Position numbers and translations under genes: made by a program
Origin: an uncultured Eubacteriales bacterium
Lineage (GTDB): Bacteria > Bacillota > Clostridia > Oscillospirales > CAG-272
DNA: 20,670 nucleotides
Assembly (NCBI GenBank): GCA_900546315.1
Contig: URCP01000047.1
Coordinates: 1 to 20,670, forward strand
Direction: 5' to 3'
Notes under the pieces: model-generated
What the model was told of the DNA's origin: nothing
Seen by the model: the letters and a program-made list of their open reading frames with translations, nothing else
Databases searched by the model: none
Shown here: piece after piece, positions 7,602 to 14,853 of the stretch
Layout of the letters: each line of letters starts with the position of its first letter
Numbering within the stretch: position 1 is the first letter of the stretch

Positions 7602-8057
7602 TCAGAGCTTTTCGCCTTTCTCGATTTTCGAAATCATGTCGAGACGCCTCTGGTGTCTGCCGCCCTCGTATTCTGTAGAGACGAAGATATCGGCGAGCTC
7701 GCAGCCGAGCCCCGGTCCGACGACCCGTCCGCCGAGGCAGAGCACGTTCGCGTCGTTGTGCAGCCGTGTGAATCTCACGCTGAACGAGTCGGACGCGCAA
7801 GCCGCGCGGATCCCGTCAAACTTGTTCGCCGCGATCGACATTCCGATGCCGGTTCCGCAGCAGAGAATTCCGAGCGTCGCGCCGCCGGAGAGCAGATTTT
7901 CGCAGAGCTTCGCGGCGTAAACCGGGTAATCGACGCTCTTCTCGGAATCGCAGCCGAGATCGATATACTTTATCCCCTTCTCGTCGAAGTGCTTCTTTAT
8001 CTCTTCCTTGAGCGAAAATCCGCCGTGATCACAGGCGAGAGCAATTATCTTTTCCAA
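7602..8057 (-). CDS. rpiB: Ribose-5-phosphate isomerase B
   Basis: Interconverts ribose 5-phosphate and ribulose 5-phosphate in the non-oxidative pentose phosphate pathway. From the TTG at 8057 the protein has 151 residues, the usual RpiB length, beginning M(L)EKIIALACDHGG. The family features are all present: Asp10-His11 in ACDHGGF, catalytic Cys67 in CCGTGIGMSIAANK, and the SVRFTRLHNDANVLCLGGR segment. A longer reading to an upstream ATG would run into tsaB and adds only low-complexity sequence, so TTG with AAAGGAG about 11 bases upstream is preferred. The gene lies 16 bases after tsaB and is the last gene of the fhs-tsaE-tsaB-rpiB operon. No convincing terminator follows. The LacA/RpiB family also includes galactose-6-phosphate and allose-6-phosphate isomerases, but no such pathway genes are nearby. 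Confidence 0.93.
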   Translation of the reverse strand: MEKIIALACDHGGFSLKEEIKKHFDEKGIKYIDLGCDSEKSVDYPVYAAKLCENLLSGGATLGILCCGTGIGMSIAANKFDGIRAACASDSFSVRFTRLHNDANVLCLGGRVVGPGLGCELADIFVSTEYEGGRHQRRLDMISKIEKGEKL

Positions 8058-8073
8058 TTTTGTAAATTCTCCT

Positions 8074-8808
8074 TTAATTTTGCTTAAATTTTTCTTCACG
8101 TTCTCTCTCCGCCTGAGAGGCGCGGAGGTAGACCGGATGGAGCGTTTTGTCGGTGAACGCCGATTTGTCGTCCGCGTTTTCATACGTCATGAGAGCGACG
8201 CGCGCGACCGAGTAAGCGTTCTGCGGCACAAGAAGCGCCGGAGTGTCGGATACTCTGTCATCTACGCCAAAGAATTTTTTCGCGAGATCGTAGCCGTCGC
8301 CGGTAAAAAATATCTTTTTCCCCGTAAAATCCGGCGTCTCGAGAAAAATTTTCAGCTCTTCAAGTGTGACAAGCGAATCCTCGCTGATTCTCCCCTCATT
8401 CCCGAAAACGGCAGTGTAGACCTGCCCGCGCCGCGCGTCCATGACCGGAACGACGACGCTGTCCGGGACGTTTTCGGTTATGACCCGCAGATTCTCCGCG
8501 AGCGCTTCAAGTGTCGAGACGCCGACGCACGGCTTCCCGGTCGCGAAGGCGAGCCCCTTGACCATCGCCGCGCCGATGCGCACGCCCGTAAACGAGCCGG
8601 GACCGGCGGAAACGGCGAAAAGGTCGATGTCCGCGGTCTTTTTCCCGATATTTCCGAGCATTTTTTCGATCATCGGAAGCATCGTCTCGCTGTGCGTGAG
8701 GGTTCCGCAGACGGTCGATACGGCGCGCATCCGCTCCCCGTCCGCGTCTTTTTCGAGCACCGCGCAGGAGGCGGTCTTCGCGGTCGTGTCGAGTGCTAAA
8801 ACAAGCAT
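8074..8808 (-). CDS. tsaB: tRNA t6A threonylcarbamoyltransferase complex subunit TsaB
   Basis: TsaB is the ASKHA-fold partner that binds TsaD and TsaE in the complex that places the threonylcarbamoyl group on A37 of ANN-decoding tRNAs. The 244-residue protein opens with LVLALDTT (Asp7), has LTHSETMLPMI at 37-47 and the diagnostic AGPGSFTGVRIGAAMVKGLAF from residue 68. The C-terminal half carries the YLRASQAE-type end seen in the family. Its ATG overlaps nothing but follows the tsaE stop after a single base (TGAAATG), so translation is coupled. tsaD and tsaC/Sua5 are not in the window. Confidence 0.95.
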   Translation of the reverse strand: MLVLALDTTAKTASCAVLEKDADGERMRAVSTVCGTLTHSETMLPMIEKMLGNIGKKTADIDLFAVSAGPGSFTGVRIGAAMVKGLAFATGKPCVGVSTLEALAENLRVITENVPDSVVVPVMDARRGQVYTAVFGNEGRISEDSLVTLEELKIFLETPDFTGKKIFFTGDGYDLAKKFFGVDDRVSDTPALLVPQNAYSVARVALMTYENADDKSAFTDKTLHPVYLRASQAEREREEKFKQN

Positions 8809-8809
8809 T

Positions 8810-9265
8810 TCATCTTTCCTCGTAATACACCGAAATATTCCTCGAATTTTCCCCGATCTTGGTGATTATGACCGAGAAATACCGCTTCGGGAGTCTGTCC
8901 GCGATGTTCTCCGACCATTCGGTCAGGATCATTCCGCGCCCGAGATACCCGTCGAAGTCAATCGAGTCGAGGTCGTCGTCGCTGACGATGCGGTACATAT
9001 CGAAGTGAAATACCGGCATTGTAAATTCATTCTGAACATTTGGTAAATATTCATTGACTATAGCGTAAGTCGGGCTGGTGACCCGCGCCCCCGGAGCGAG
9101 CACCGACGCCGCGCCGCGCGTGAAAGCGGTCTTCCCCGCGCCGAGGTCGCCGAACATCGCGATGAAATCGACGCCCATGCGCTTAGCGGTCGCCGCGGTC
9201 TTGGCTCCGGCGAGCTCGGTCTCCTCCGGCGAATCGCTCTTTATTTCAAGTATTTTCGTCTGCAT
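8810..9265 (-). CDS. tsaE: tRNA t6A biosynthesis ATPase TsaE
   Basis: The ATPase of the t6A complex, needed for its turnover. The 151-residue product matches the family's length and motifs: Walker A GDLGAGKT (39-46), switch-like TSPTY (63-67), HFDMYR (87-92) and ILTEWSENI (113-121). Its ATG shares one base with the fhs stop (TGATG at 9267-9263), indicating translational coupling to fhs, and it is coupled in turn to tsaB. This puts the two t6A subunits under the control of the fhs promoter. Confidence 0.95.
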   Translation of the reverse strand: MQTKILEIKSDSPEETELAGAKTAATAKRMGVDFIAMFGDLGAGKTAFTRGAASVLAPGARVTSPTYAIVNEYLPNVQNEFTMPVFHFDMYRIVSDDDLDSIDFDGYLGRGMILTEWSENIADRLPKRYFSVIITKIGENSRNISVYYEER

Positions 9266-10944
9266 CAGAACAGCCCCGTGATCTTTCCGCTGTCGTCGAC
9301 GTCAATGCCGACCGCGGCGGGCTTCTTAGGCAGACCCGGCATCGTGAGCACCGAACCGGTGAGAACGACGATGAATCCAGCGCCCGCGGACAGCCTGACC
9401 TCTCTGACGGTCAGCGTGAAGCCGGTCGGCCTTCCGAGCTTCTTCGGGTCGTCTGACAGCGAGTACTGCGTCTTCGCCATGCAGACCGGGAAGCGCGAAT
9501 ATTCGGGGTCGAGTGCCGATATGTCGCGGATGGCTTTCTCCGCGTTCGGCTCGAACACGACGTTTTCCGCGCCGTAGATCTCCTTCGCGATGGTGGTTAT
9601 CTTGTCCTTGATCGACATATCGTCCGGATAGAGCACTTTGAACTTGTCCTCGGCGTTCTCGTCGCAGGCGTCAATTACCGCCTTCGCGAGCTCGATTCCG
9701 CCTTCCCCGCCCTTCGCGAAGACCTCGGAAAGGGCGATTTTCGCGCCGCGCTTCTCGCAGAGCTCCTTCACGTAAGCGAGCTCCGCGTCGGTGTCGGTTC
9801 CGAAGCGGTTCAGCGCGACGACGACCGGCAGACCGAATTTCGCGAGGTTGTCGATGTGCGCCTCGAGGTTGACCGCGCCCTTTTTCAGCGCGTCGAGGTT
9901 TTCTTCAGCGAGTTCCGTCTTCGGCACGCCGCCGTTGTATTTGAGCGCGCGGACGGTCGCGACGAGCACGACGGCGCTCGGCTTCAGCCCCGCCTTGCGG
10001 CACTTGATGTCGAAGAATTTCTCGGCTCCGAGGTCGGCTCCGAACCCTGCCTCGGTGACCGTGTAATCGGCGAGTTTGAGAGCGAGCTTCGTCGCGCGGA
10101 CCGAATTGCACCCGTGCGCGATATTCGCGAAAGGACCGCCGTGAACGATAGCGGGCGTGTGTTCGAGCGTCTGAACGAGGTTCGGCTTGAGCGCGTCCTT
10201 GAGGAGCGCCGCCATCGACCCCTGAACGTTCAGGTCGCGCGCGAAGACAGGCTTCCCGTCATATGTGTACGCGACAAGTATCGAGCCGAGCCGCTTCTTG
10301 AGGTCGGCAAGCGAGTCCGCGAGGCAGAGGATAGCCATAGTCTCGGTCGCGACGGTGATCTGGAAGTGCTCTTCCCTGACGACGCCCGAAAGCGGACCGC
10401 CCATGCCGATGACGCAGTTGCGGAGCGCTCTGTCGTTCGTGTCGGTGCATCTGAGGGTGAGGATGCGTCTCGGGTCGATTCCGAGCTCGTTGCCCTGCTG
10501 GAGGTGGTTGTCGATGACCGCGGAGAGCAGGTTGTTCGCGGCGGTTATCGCGTGGAAATCGCCGGTGAAATGGAGATTTATGTCCTCCATCGGAACGACC
10601 TGAGCGTATCCGCCGCCTGCCGCGCCGCCTTTGACGCCGAAGACAGGTCCGAGCGACGGCTCTCTGAGCGCGATTATCGCCTTCTTGCCGAGCTTCGAGA
10701 GCGCCATGCCAAGCCCGACAGACGTCGTGGTTTTACCCTCGCCCGCGGGGGTCGGGTTTATCGCGGTGACGAGGACGAGCTTGCCGTCCGGCTTTTCGCC
10801 GCATTTTCTGATAAACTCCTCGGTGACTTTCGCCTTGTACTTGCCGTAGAGCTCGAGGTCGTCCTCGCCGATGCCGATTTTTCCGGCGATTTCGGTTATC
10901 GGGAGCATTTTCGCTTCCTGCGCGATTTCTATATCCGGTTTCAT
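9265..10944 (-). CDS. fhs: Formate-tetrahydrofolate ligase
   Basis: Makes 10-formyl-THF from formate, THF and ATP, the entry step of the methyl branch of the Wood-Ljungdahl pathway and a supply of one-carbon units for purines. From ATG 10944 the protein has 559 residues, the normal length, starting MKPDIEIAQEAKMLPI; an in-frame ATG further upstream at 11085 would read through the promoter and is rejected. The P-loop TPAGEGKT lies at 65-72, followed by REPSLGPVFGVKGGAAGGGYAQV-like family signature (substrate loop) and LNRFGTDTDAE. GAAAGGG precedes the ATG by about 6 bases. It is first in the operon fhs-tsaE-tsaB-rpiB. The presence of a corrinoid protein elsewhere in the window is in keeping with folate/B12 methyl metabolism, but no other Wood-Ljungdahl gene is visible. 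Confidence 0.97.
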   Translation of the reverse strand: MKPDIEIAQEAKMLPITEIAGKIGIGEDDLELYGKYKAKVTEEFIRKCGEKPDGKLVLVTAINPTPAGEGKTTTSVGLGMALSKLGKKAIIALREPSLGPVFGVKGGAAGGGYAQVVPMEDINLHFTGDFHAITAANNLLSAVIDNHLQQGNELGIDPRRILTLRCTDTNDRALRNCVIGMGGPLSGVVREEHFQITVATETMAILCLADSLADLKKRLGSILVAYTYDGKPVFARDLNVQGSMAALLKDALKPNLVQTLEHTPAIVHGGPFANIAHGCNSVRATKLALKLADYTVTEAGFGADLGAEKFFDIKCRKAGLKPSAVVLVATVRALKYNGGVPKTELAEENLDALKKGAVNLEAHIDNLAKFGLPVVVALNRFGTDTDAELAYVKELCEKRGAKIALSEVFAKGGEGGIELAKAVIDACDENAEDKFKVLYPDDMSIKDKITTIAKEIYGAENVVFEPNAEKAIRDISALDPEYSRFPVCMAKTQYSLSDDPKKLGRPTGFTLTVREVRLSAGAGFIVVLTGSVLTMPGLPKKPAAVGIDVDDSGKITGLF

Positions 10945-10995
10945 TTTTTCCCTTTCTGACTTCGCGTCATGCTGAATTCGTATACTATTATATAT

Positions 10996-11024
10996 ATTAT
11001 ACCATAGCTTTTCGCGCGGGTCAA
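10996..11024 (-). promoter_or_regulatory. Extended -10 sigma-A promoter of the fhs operon, -35 inside a repeat
   Basis: On the minus strand TTGACC (11024-11019), 17-base spacer, TATAAT (11001-10996) with TGG before the -10. The -35 box sits in the loop edge of an inverted repeat, GCGCGGG (11014-11020) with CCCGCGC (11028-11034), which is part of a dispersed repeat also found at 18997-19023. The 5' UTR would be about 45 bases. Confidence 0.85.
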
Positions 11025-11036
11025 TAGCCCGCGCCA
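11009..11036. repeat. Dispersed 28-bp element, copy 1
   Basis: This element (T4-CGC-core CAATA-GCCA ends) and the one at 18997-19023 share 22 of 28 aligned columns, counted by eye, in the same orientation. The copy here is more palindromic (7-bp arms) and overlaps the -35 box of the fhs promoter. Confidence 0.6.
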
Positions 11037-11079
11037 TTTTTTGTGTAATTTTCGCCTGCGCAATTTTAAGGAAATGGTA

Positions 11080-11108
11080 TTGCAATTTTCATATAAATGT
11101 GATATACT
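11080..11108 (+). promoter_or_regulatory. Extended -10 sigma-A promoter of the coiled-coil/spoIID operon
   Basis: TTGCAA (11080-11085), 17-base spacer, TATACT (11103-11108) with TGA before the -10. Transcription should start near 11115, leaving a leader of about 155 bases. This is a vegetative-type promoter; the sigma-E type -35/-10 pattern known for Bacillus spoIID was not seen. Confidence 0.8.
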
Positions 11109-11114
11109 ATTTAA

Positions 11115-11270
11115 GGATACACTGATTAAATCGGGTTTTCGCAGAAAAAAGTCCCCGGATTTATGGGCTTTTTTCTGTGAAAACAACCTCAGCCAGTGTT
11201 TCCTTGATATGGCAGGAAGCAGCGGTATCCTGTGAAAACATATATAATTTAAGGAAGGAAACTCCAGAAA
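11115..11270 (+). promoter_or_regulatory. Candidate structured leader RNA with competing pairings
   Basis: By eye the leader folds into three parts. A closing stem pairs GGATAC (11115-11120) with GTATCC (11225-11230) and, past a small internal loop, CTG (11122-11124) with CAG (11220-11222). A 20-bp hairpin with one bulge pairs 11135-11155 with 11165-11184. A 7-bp hairpin pairs GTTTCCT (11198-11204) with AGGAAGC (11214-11220). Two alternatives compete: ACACTG (11119-11124) with CAGTGT (11194-11199), and GTTTCCTT (11198-11205) with AAGGAAAC (11255-11262), which covers the ribosome binding region before ATG 11271. No known riboswitch class was recognised. The intergenic region 10945-11270 holds only this leader, two divergent promoters and the 11009 repeat. 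Confidence 0.45.
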
Positions 11271-11825
11271 ATGAAGAAAAAGAATATAATCGCGGCGGCG
11301 CTCGTCTCCGCCCTCGCGCTGACGTCCTTCTCCGTGTTCGTCCTCGGCGACGACGCGGCGTATGACGCGTCGTCCGACCCGCTCGTCTCGCTCTCTTACG
11401 TCGAGAAGATAACGGCGGAGCAGAACGCGAAGATAGCCGACCTGACGACCCGTCTGACCGCCCTCGAAACCGAGAACGCGTCGCTGAAGACGACGGTCGC
11501 GTCCCAGAACACGACAATAGACGAGCTCAGAAAAACAGTCAGCGACGTCACCGGCGGCTACGAGGTCGTGAACCTGAAAAAGGGCGACAAGCTCTTCGCC
11601 GACACGGTCTGCGAGCTGATCCTGCGCTCCGGAACGGCGTCGGTCATAGCTCCCGGCGCGAACGGAATCGCAGATCTGACCGCAGCCGCCGACCTTGCGG
11701 ATTCCGATATCGTCCCGCTCCAGCACAGCCTGATGATCCCGCGCGGCGGCGACGGACGCGGCATTCTCGTCACCAGCGACGAAATCTACATAATGGTCAG
11801 GGGAGAATATCACCTTGGAGAATAA
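11271..11825 (+). CDS. Secreted coiled-coil protein of unknown function, partner of the SpoIID-like gene
   Basis: The 184-residue product starts with a signal peptide (KKKN, hydrophobic core about 6-24). Residues about 44-90 form a heptad-rich coiled coil (ITAEQNAKIADLTTRLTALE and following). A compact C-terminal domain (about 94-184) begins YEVVNLKKGDKLFADTVCELILRSG and contains SLMIPRGGDGRGILVTSDEIYIMVRGEY. I remember similar small secreted proteins in Clostridia with a conserved IPR-x-DGRG segment, but I cannot name a family or function. It ends inside the SpoIID-like gene (11-base overlap), so the two are translationally coupled and may act together at the cell envelope. GGAAGG lies about 12 bases before the ATG, rather far, and may be controlled by the leader structure. 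Confidence 0.8.
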   Translation: MKKKNIIAAALVSALALTSFSVFVLGDDAAYDASSDPLVSLSYVEKITAEQNAKIADLTTRLTALETENASLKTTVASQNTTIDELRKTVSDVTGGYEVVNLKKGDKLFADTVCELILRSGTASVIAPGANGIADLTAAADLADSDIVPLQHSLMIPRGGDGRGILVTSDEIYIMVRGEYHLGE

Positions 11826-13716
11826 GCACAAGAGTAAGACCGCGAAGCGCGACAGAATGCGCCGCATCCTCTGCCTGATACTCGCGATAATGATGGTCGG
11901 CGGCACGGCGGTGACGCTTGTCTACAACCTGCTCCTGACGCGTGTTTACGCAGCGGATGCCGATGATACGTCGGTTTTATCCGCGTCGGCGAGCGACACG
12001 AAGCGCGTCCGCGTCGGGCTCATGTACGGCGAGAACGTGACGGTCGGCTTCGAGACGGACGCCGCGAACGGCTTCGGGATTGAGACGGTGGACCGCTCTG
12101 TCCCCGACCTCCCGTCGCGTGAAATATGGGAGTTATCACTTACAAAGGTAGCCGCCGTGGTCGACGAAAACCTTGCGAAAACCGACATGACCTACCGCGT
12201 CGCGTCCGGAAACGACACGGTAAAAATAGGCGGATATCACGTCGGGATAGGCTCGGGTATGGCCAGAGAAACCTGTGAGACAATGCTCGCCGCGCTCGAC
12301 GAGACTCTCGCGTCGCTCGGATACGACGTCTTCCCGTTCTACGGCGACAGCGGATTTTCTCTGCGCTCCGGGAATTTCGCGACGTCGGCTGACGCGCAGG
12401 CGGCGGCTTCGAAGATTTCTTCGGTCATCGCCGACCTCGACATTTATACAGTTTCTCCGACAAAGACCGGCGTGTCGCTCGTCAACCCGTACACCGACGA
12501 GATATTGTTCGAGTACGACGCGTCCGACGTGACGGCGCTCGGTCTGACCGCGCGTCCCTCCGCCGACGGCACGAAGAATTACCTCGTCACCCCCGCGAAG
12601 AAGCAGTACGACGGCATCTTCATGTTCCGCCGCGAGAATATCGCGACCGACCCGAACGCCGGCTACACCGACGGCGTCTCGCTGACGAACGTGATGGCGC
12701 TCGGCGACTACATTGAGGGCGTCCTTCCGTATGAAATATCGTCCTCATGGCCGCTCGAGTCGCAGAAGGCGTTCGCGATCGTCGTCCGCTCCTACACGAT
12801 GTCGTCGCTGAACAGGCACAGGGCGTACGGCTTCGACCTCTGCAACTCGACGCACTGTCAGGTGTATCAGGGTCGCGCGCGAGTGACCGACGTCGTCGAG
12901 CAGGCGGTCCGCGAGACCTCCGGTCAGGTAATGATATATGACGGAAAAATAGTTCAGGCGTTCTACAGCGCCGTCTCGGGCGGCGTCACGGTCTCCGCGA
13001 AGGACGCGTGGGGCTCCGAGGTGCCGTACCTGCACGCGATCGAGACCCCGTGGGAGATCTACACGAACCACTCCTACGGCACGTGGCAGACCGAGGTCAG
13101 CCCGTCGGAGCTCGCCGATTACCTGCGCTCCAAAGGTTATTCGATCAGCGGAAACGTCGCGTCGATAACGATAGATCGTCTCGCCGACAATTCTACATAC
13201 ATAGCAGAGCTGACAATAACCGGCACGTCCGGCGGCTCGGTCACGATAAAGCGCACCGATTCAGTCCGCTCCGCCCTCGCGAAGTACGTGAAGAGCGCGA
13301 ATTTCGTCGTCGGCAAGGGCAAGGTCGACGCCGACATAACTACCTTCAATACCGAATCGATGACCTCGACACCCGTAATAACGGCGTCCGGCACGACTTC
13401 GCACGACAATTCCACGGGCGTCGCAGTCATGACCGCGTCCGGAAAGGCGTCCATCCCCGACATGAACAGCGCGACCGCCGTCACGTCCGACGGCACGAAG
13501 CAGCTCGGCAAGGTGACGTCGACGACGGTTCGCCAGACAGTTTACGCCGAGAACAGCGGCAACTTCATCTTCGTCGGCAAGGGCTACGGCCACGGCGTCG
13601 GGCTCTCGCAGATCGGGCTTCGTGACCTCGCAAAGCAGGGCGTCGCCGCGAAGGATATGCTGAAGATGTACTTCTCCGGAATCGTGATCGACGATCTCGC
13701 GACGGTAATAAAATAA
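11815..13716 (+). CDS. SpoIID/LytB domain protein, putative peptidoglycan lytic transglycosylase
   Basis: The start is TTG 11815, nine bases after AGGGGAG and inside the previous gene. The 633-residue protein has a basic N-terminus and an anchor or signal segment (about 17-45). Residues about 136-210 look like a SPOR-type repeat domain (weak). The SpoIID core begins near 295: GDYIEGVLPYEISSSWPLES with probable catalytic Glu307, VRSYTMS, then the zinc-site type DLCNSTHCQVY with Cys343 and Cys348. It ends with GKGYGHGVGLSQIGLRDLAKQG (589-610), including His593. A Ser/Thr-rich stretch (about 505-575) interrupts the core. SpoIID cleaves glycan strands stripped of stem peptides during engulfment; here the long form, vegetative promoter and coiled-coil partner suggest a non-sporulation envelope role, which is inference. 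Bacillus SpoIID is about 340 residues. Confidence 0.88.
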   Translation: MENKHKSKTAKRDRMRRILCLILAIMMVGGTAVTLVYNLLLTRVYAADADDTSVLSASASDTKRVRVGLMYGENVTVGFETDAANGFGIETVDRSVPDLPSREIWELSLTKVAAVVDENLAKTDMTYRVASGNDTVKIGGYHVGIGSGMARETCETMLAALDETLASLGYDVFPFYGDSGFSLRSGNFATSADAQAAASKISSVIADLDIYTVSPTKTGVSLVNPYTDEILFEYDASDVTALGLTARPSADGTKNYLVTPAKKQYDGIFMFRRENIATDPNAGYTDGVSLTNVMALGDYIEGVLPYEISSSWPLESQKAFAIVVRSYTMSSLNRHRAYGFDLCNSTHCQVYQGRARVTDVVEQAVRETSGQVMIYDGKIVQAFYSAVSGGVTVSAKDAWGSEVPYLHAIETPWEIYTNHSYGTWQTEVSPSELADYLRSKGYSISGNVASITIDRLADNSTYIAELTITGTSGGSVTIKRTDSVRSALAKYVKSANFVVGKGKVDADITTFNTESMTSTPVITASGTTSHDNSTGVAVMTASGKASIPDMNSATAVTSDGTKQLGKVTSTTVRQTVYAENSGNFIFVGKGYGHGVGLSQIGLRDLAKQGVAAKDMLKMYFSGIVIDDLATVIK

Positions 13717-13763
13717 TTTCAAGTATCCAATTAATATAATTTGTATAATTTGCACAAAGCTCT

Positions 13764-13788
13764 GTAGGGGCGACCATTGGTCGCCCGC
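13764..13788. repeat. Palindromic GGGCGACC-ATT-GGTCGCCC element
   Basis: GGGCGACC (13768-13775) and GGTCGCCC (13779-13786) form a perfect 8-bp stem with a 3-base loop, set in a GTAGGGGCGACC...GCCCGC frame. I recall similar GTAGGGGCG palindromes as dispersed repeats in many bacterial genomes. It fills the short gap between the spoIID-like gene and the SGNH hydrolase gene. It has no T run, so it is at best a weak terminator. A TATAAT at 13744-13749 lies just upstream but has no good -35. Confidence 0.6.
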
Positions 13789-13822
13789 TCCACTGTTTAC
13801 GTGACTACAAAGGAGGATAACC

Positions 13823-14746
13823 ATGCCTGTATTACCAGAAAATTCCCGCCTCGCGTTCATAGGCGACAGTCTGACCCACGCAAACAACTATCCCTCGCGT
13901 GTCATCGACTATTACCGGAAGAATTTCCACAATCTGCACGTGACCTTCCGCAACTGCGGCATCTCCGGCGCGTCAGTCCCGACGATACTTCGCTTTTTCG
14001 ACGAGGACATCCTGCCGTTCCGCCCGACGCACGCGACGATAATGCTCGGCGTGAACGACTCCTGGCGCGACCTTCTCGGCTCGCCGAGGACAGAGGAGCG
14101 CGACAACCGTCTCGCTTTCGCCTTCCGCGAGTACAAGAAGAACCTCGAAAAGTTGTGCAATCTGCTGAAAGACCACGGCGTCAAAGTGATTCTCTGCACA
14201 CCCTGCCCGTTCGCGGAGCACGCCGTCAAAGGCGCGTACAAGGGCGGTCACGCGCTGATGCTTTATTACGCCGAGTACGTCAGAAAGCTCGCGAAGAAGC
14301 TGAACCTCGACCTGATCGACGTCCACGCGCGGATCTCCGAGCTGTACCTCGACGAAAAGCTCTTCGGCACAGACCCGGTTCACCCGATAGACGCCGGCTA
14401 CGCGCGCATCGCCGAGTGCTTCCTCAGATATTTCGGCGCGGAACTTCCGGACATCGTCCTCGGGAAAGAGCCGGAACCGATCTCGCCGGACCTCGACAAA
14501 TGGCGCAAAGCCGCAGACCGTCAGCGAAACATCCTCGCGACCGAGTCGATGCTCTGCGACCCGGCGGCAAAGACGACCGAGGAAAAGCTCGATTTCATGC
14601 GTAAATACGCCGAAGAAAAGCGCTACATCGGCACGCACGCCGAGAGCTATTTCGACCTTCTCTCGCACACCTACCTGACCGACAAGCCGCGCCAGAGCGA
14701 AATTCTCCGTGAAATTGACGAAAGCATGGCGGAGCTTACGGAGTAA
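13823..14746 (+). CDS. SGNH/GDSL family hydrolase with a C-terminal helical extension
   Basis: A 307-residue cytosolic-looking esterase or lipase of the SGNH fold, without signal peptide. Block I is FIGDSLT with nucleophile Ser16, block III is LGVNDSW with Asn78, and block V is GTDPVHPIDAGY with Asp184 and His187. The first 205 residues make a normal SGNH domain; about 100 extra, largely helical and charged residues follow (from about LGKEPEP to the end) with no motif I recognise. AAAGGAGG lies 6 bases before the ATG, an excellent site. The natural substrate is unknown; relatives deacetylate or de-esterify sugars, including cell wall or plant polymers. It follows the spoIID-like gene by 106 bases that contain a palindrome and a possible -10 box, so it may be transcribed separately. 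Confidence 0.87.
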   Translation: MPVLPENSRLAFIGDSLTHANNYPSRVIDYYRKNFHNLHVTFRNCGISGASVPTILRFFDEDILPFRPTHATIMLGVNDSWRDLLGSPRTEERDNRLAFAFREYKKNLEKLCNLLKDHGVKVILCTPCPFAEHAVKGAYKGGHALMLYYAEYVRKLAKKLNLDLIDVHARISELYLDEKLFGTDPVHPIDAGYARIAECFLRYFGAELPDIVLGKEPEPISPDLDKWRKAADRQRNILATESMLCDPAAKTTEEKLDFMRKYAEEKRYIGTHAESYFDLLSHTYLTDKPRQSEILREIDESMAELTE

Positions 14747-14814
14747 CGTATTACTACTTCATTCTGTTAGCAAGCAATATAGTTTACAGCCATGTTAAAA
14801 TTGCCGCCGTCCCC

Positions 14815-14843
14815 TTGAATTCACGGTGAAAATGTGGTATAAT
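14815..14843 (+). promoter_or_regulatory. Extended -10 sigma-A promoter of the M18 aminopeptidase gene
   Basis: TTGAAT (14815-14820), 17-base spacer, TATAAT (14838-14843), with TGG before the -10. Transcription should begin near 14850, just upstream of the double palindrome at 14854-14877. Confidence 0.85.
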
Positions 14844-14853
14844 AGGGGTACAC

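Noticed and set aside
8058..8183. N-terminal extension of rpiB to ATG 8183
   Set aside because: It overlaps the end of tsaB by over 100 bases and adds an Arg/Ser/Thr-rich stretch absent from RpiB; TTG 8057 gives the normal length.
9856..10959. A 367-codon plus-strand open frame
   Set aside because: It lies wholly antisense to fhs and arises from the GC-rich codon pattern; the predicted peptide is Arg/Val/Glu-rich with no motif.
10945..11085. N-terminal extension of fhs to ATG 11085
   Set aside because: It would translate through the fhs promoter, adding residues absent from the family; ATG 10944 has a ribosome site and gives the normal length.
13728..13749. Separate promoter for the SGNH hydrolase gene
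   Set aside because: TATAAT boxes exist at 13735 and 13744, but neither has an acceptable -35 at 16-18 bases, so it was not listed as a feature.
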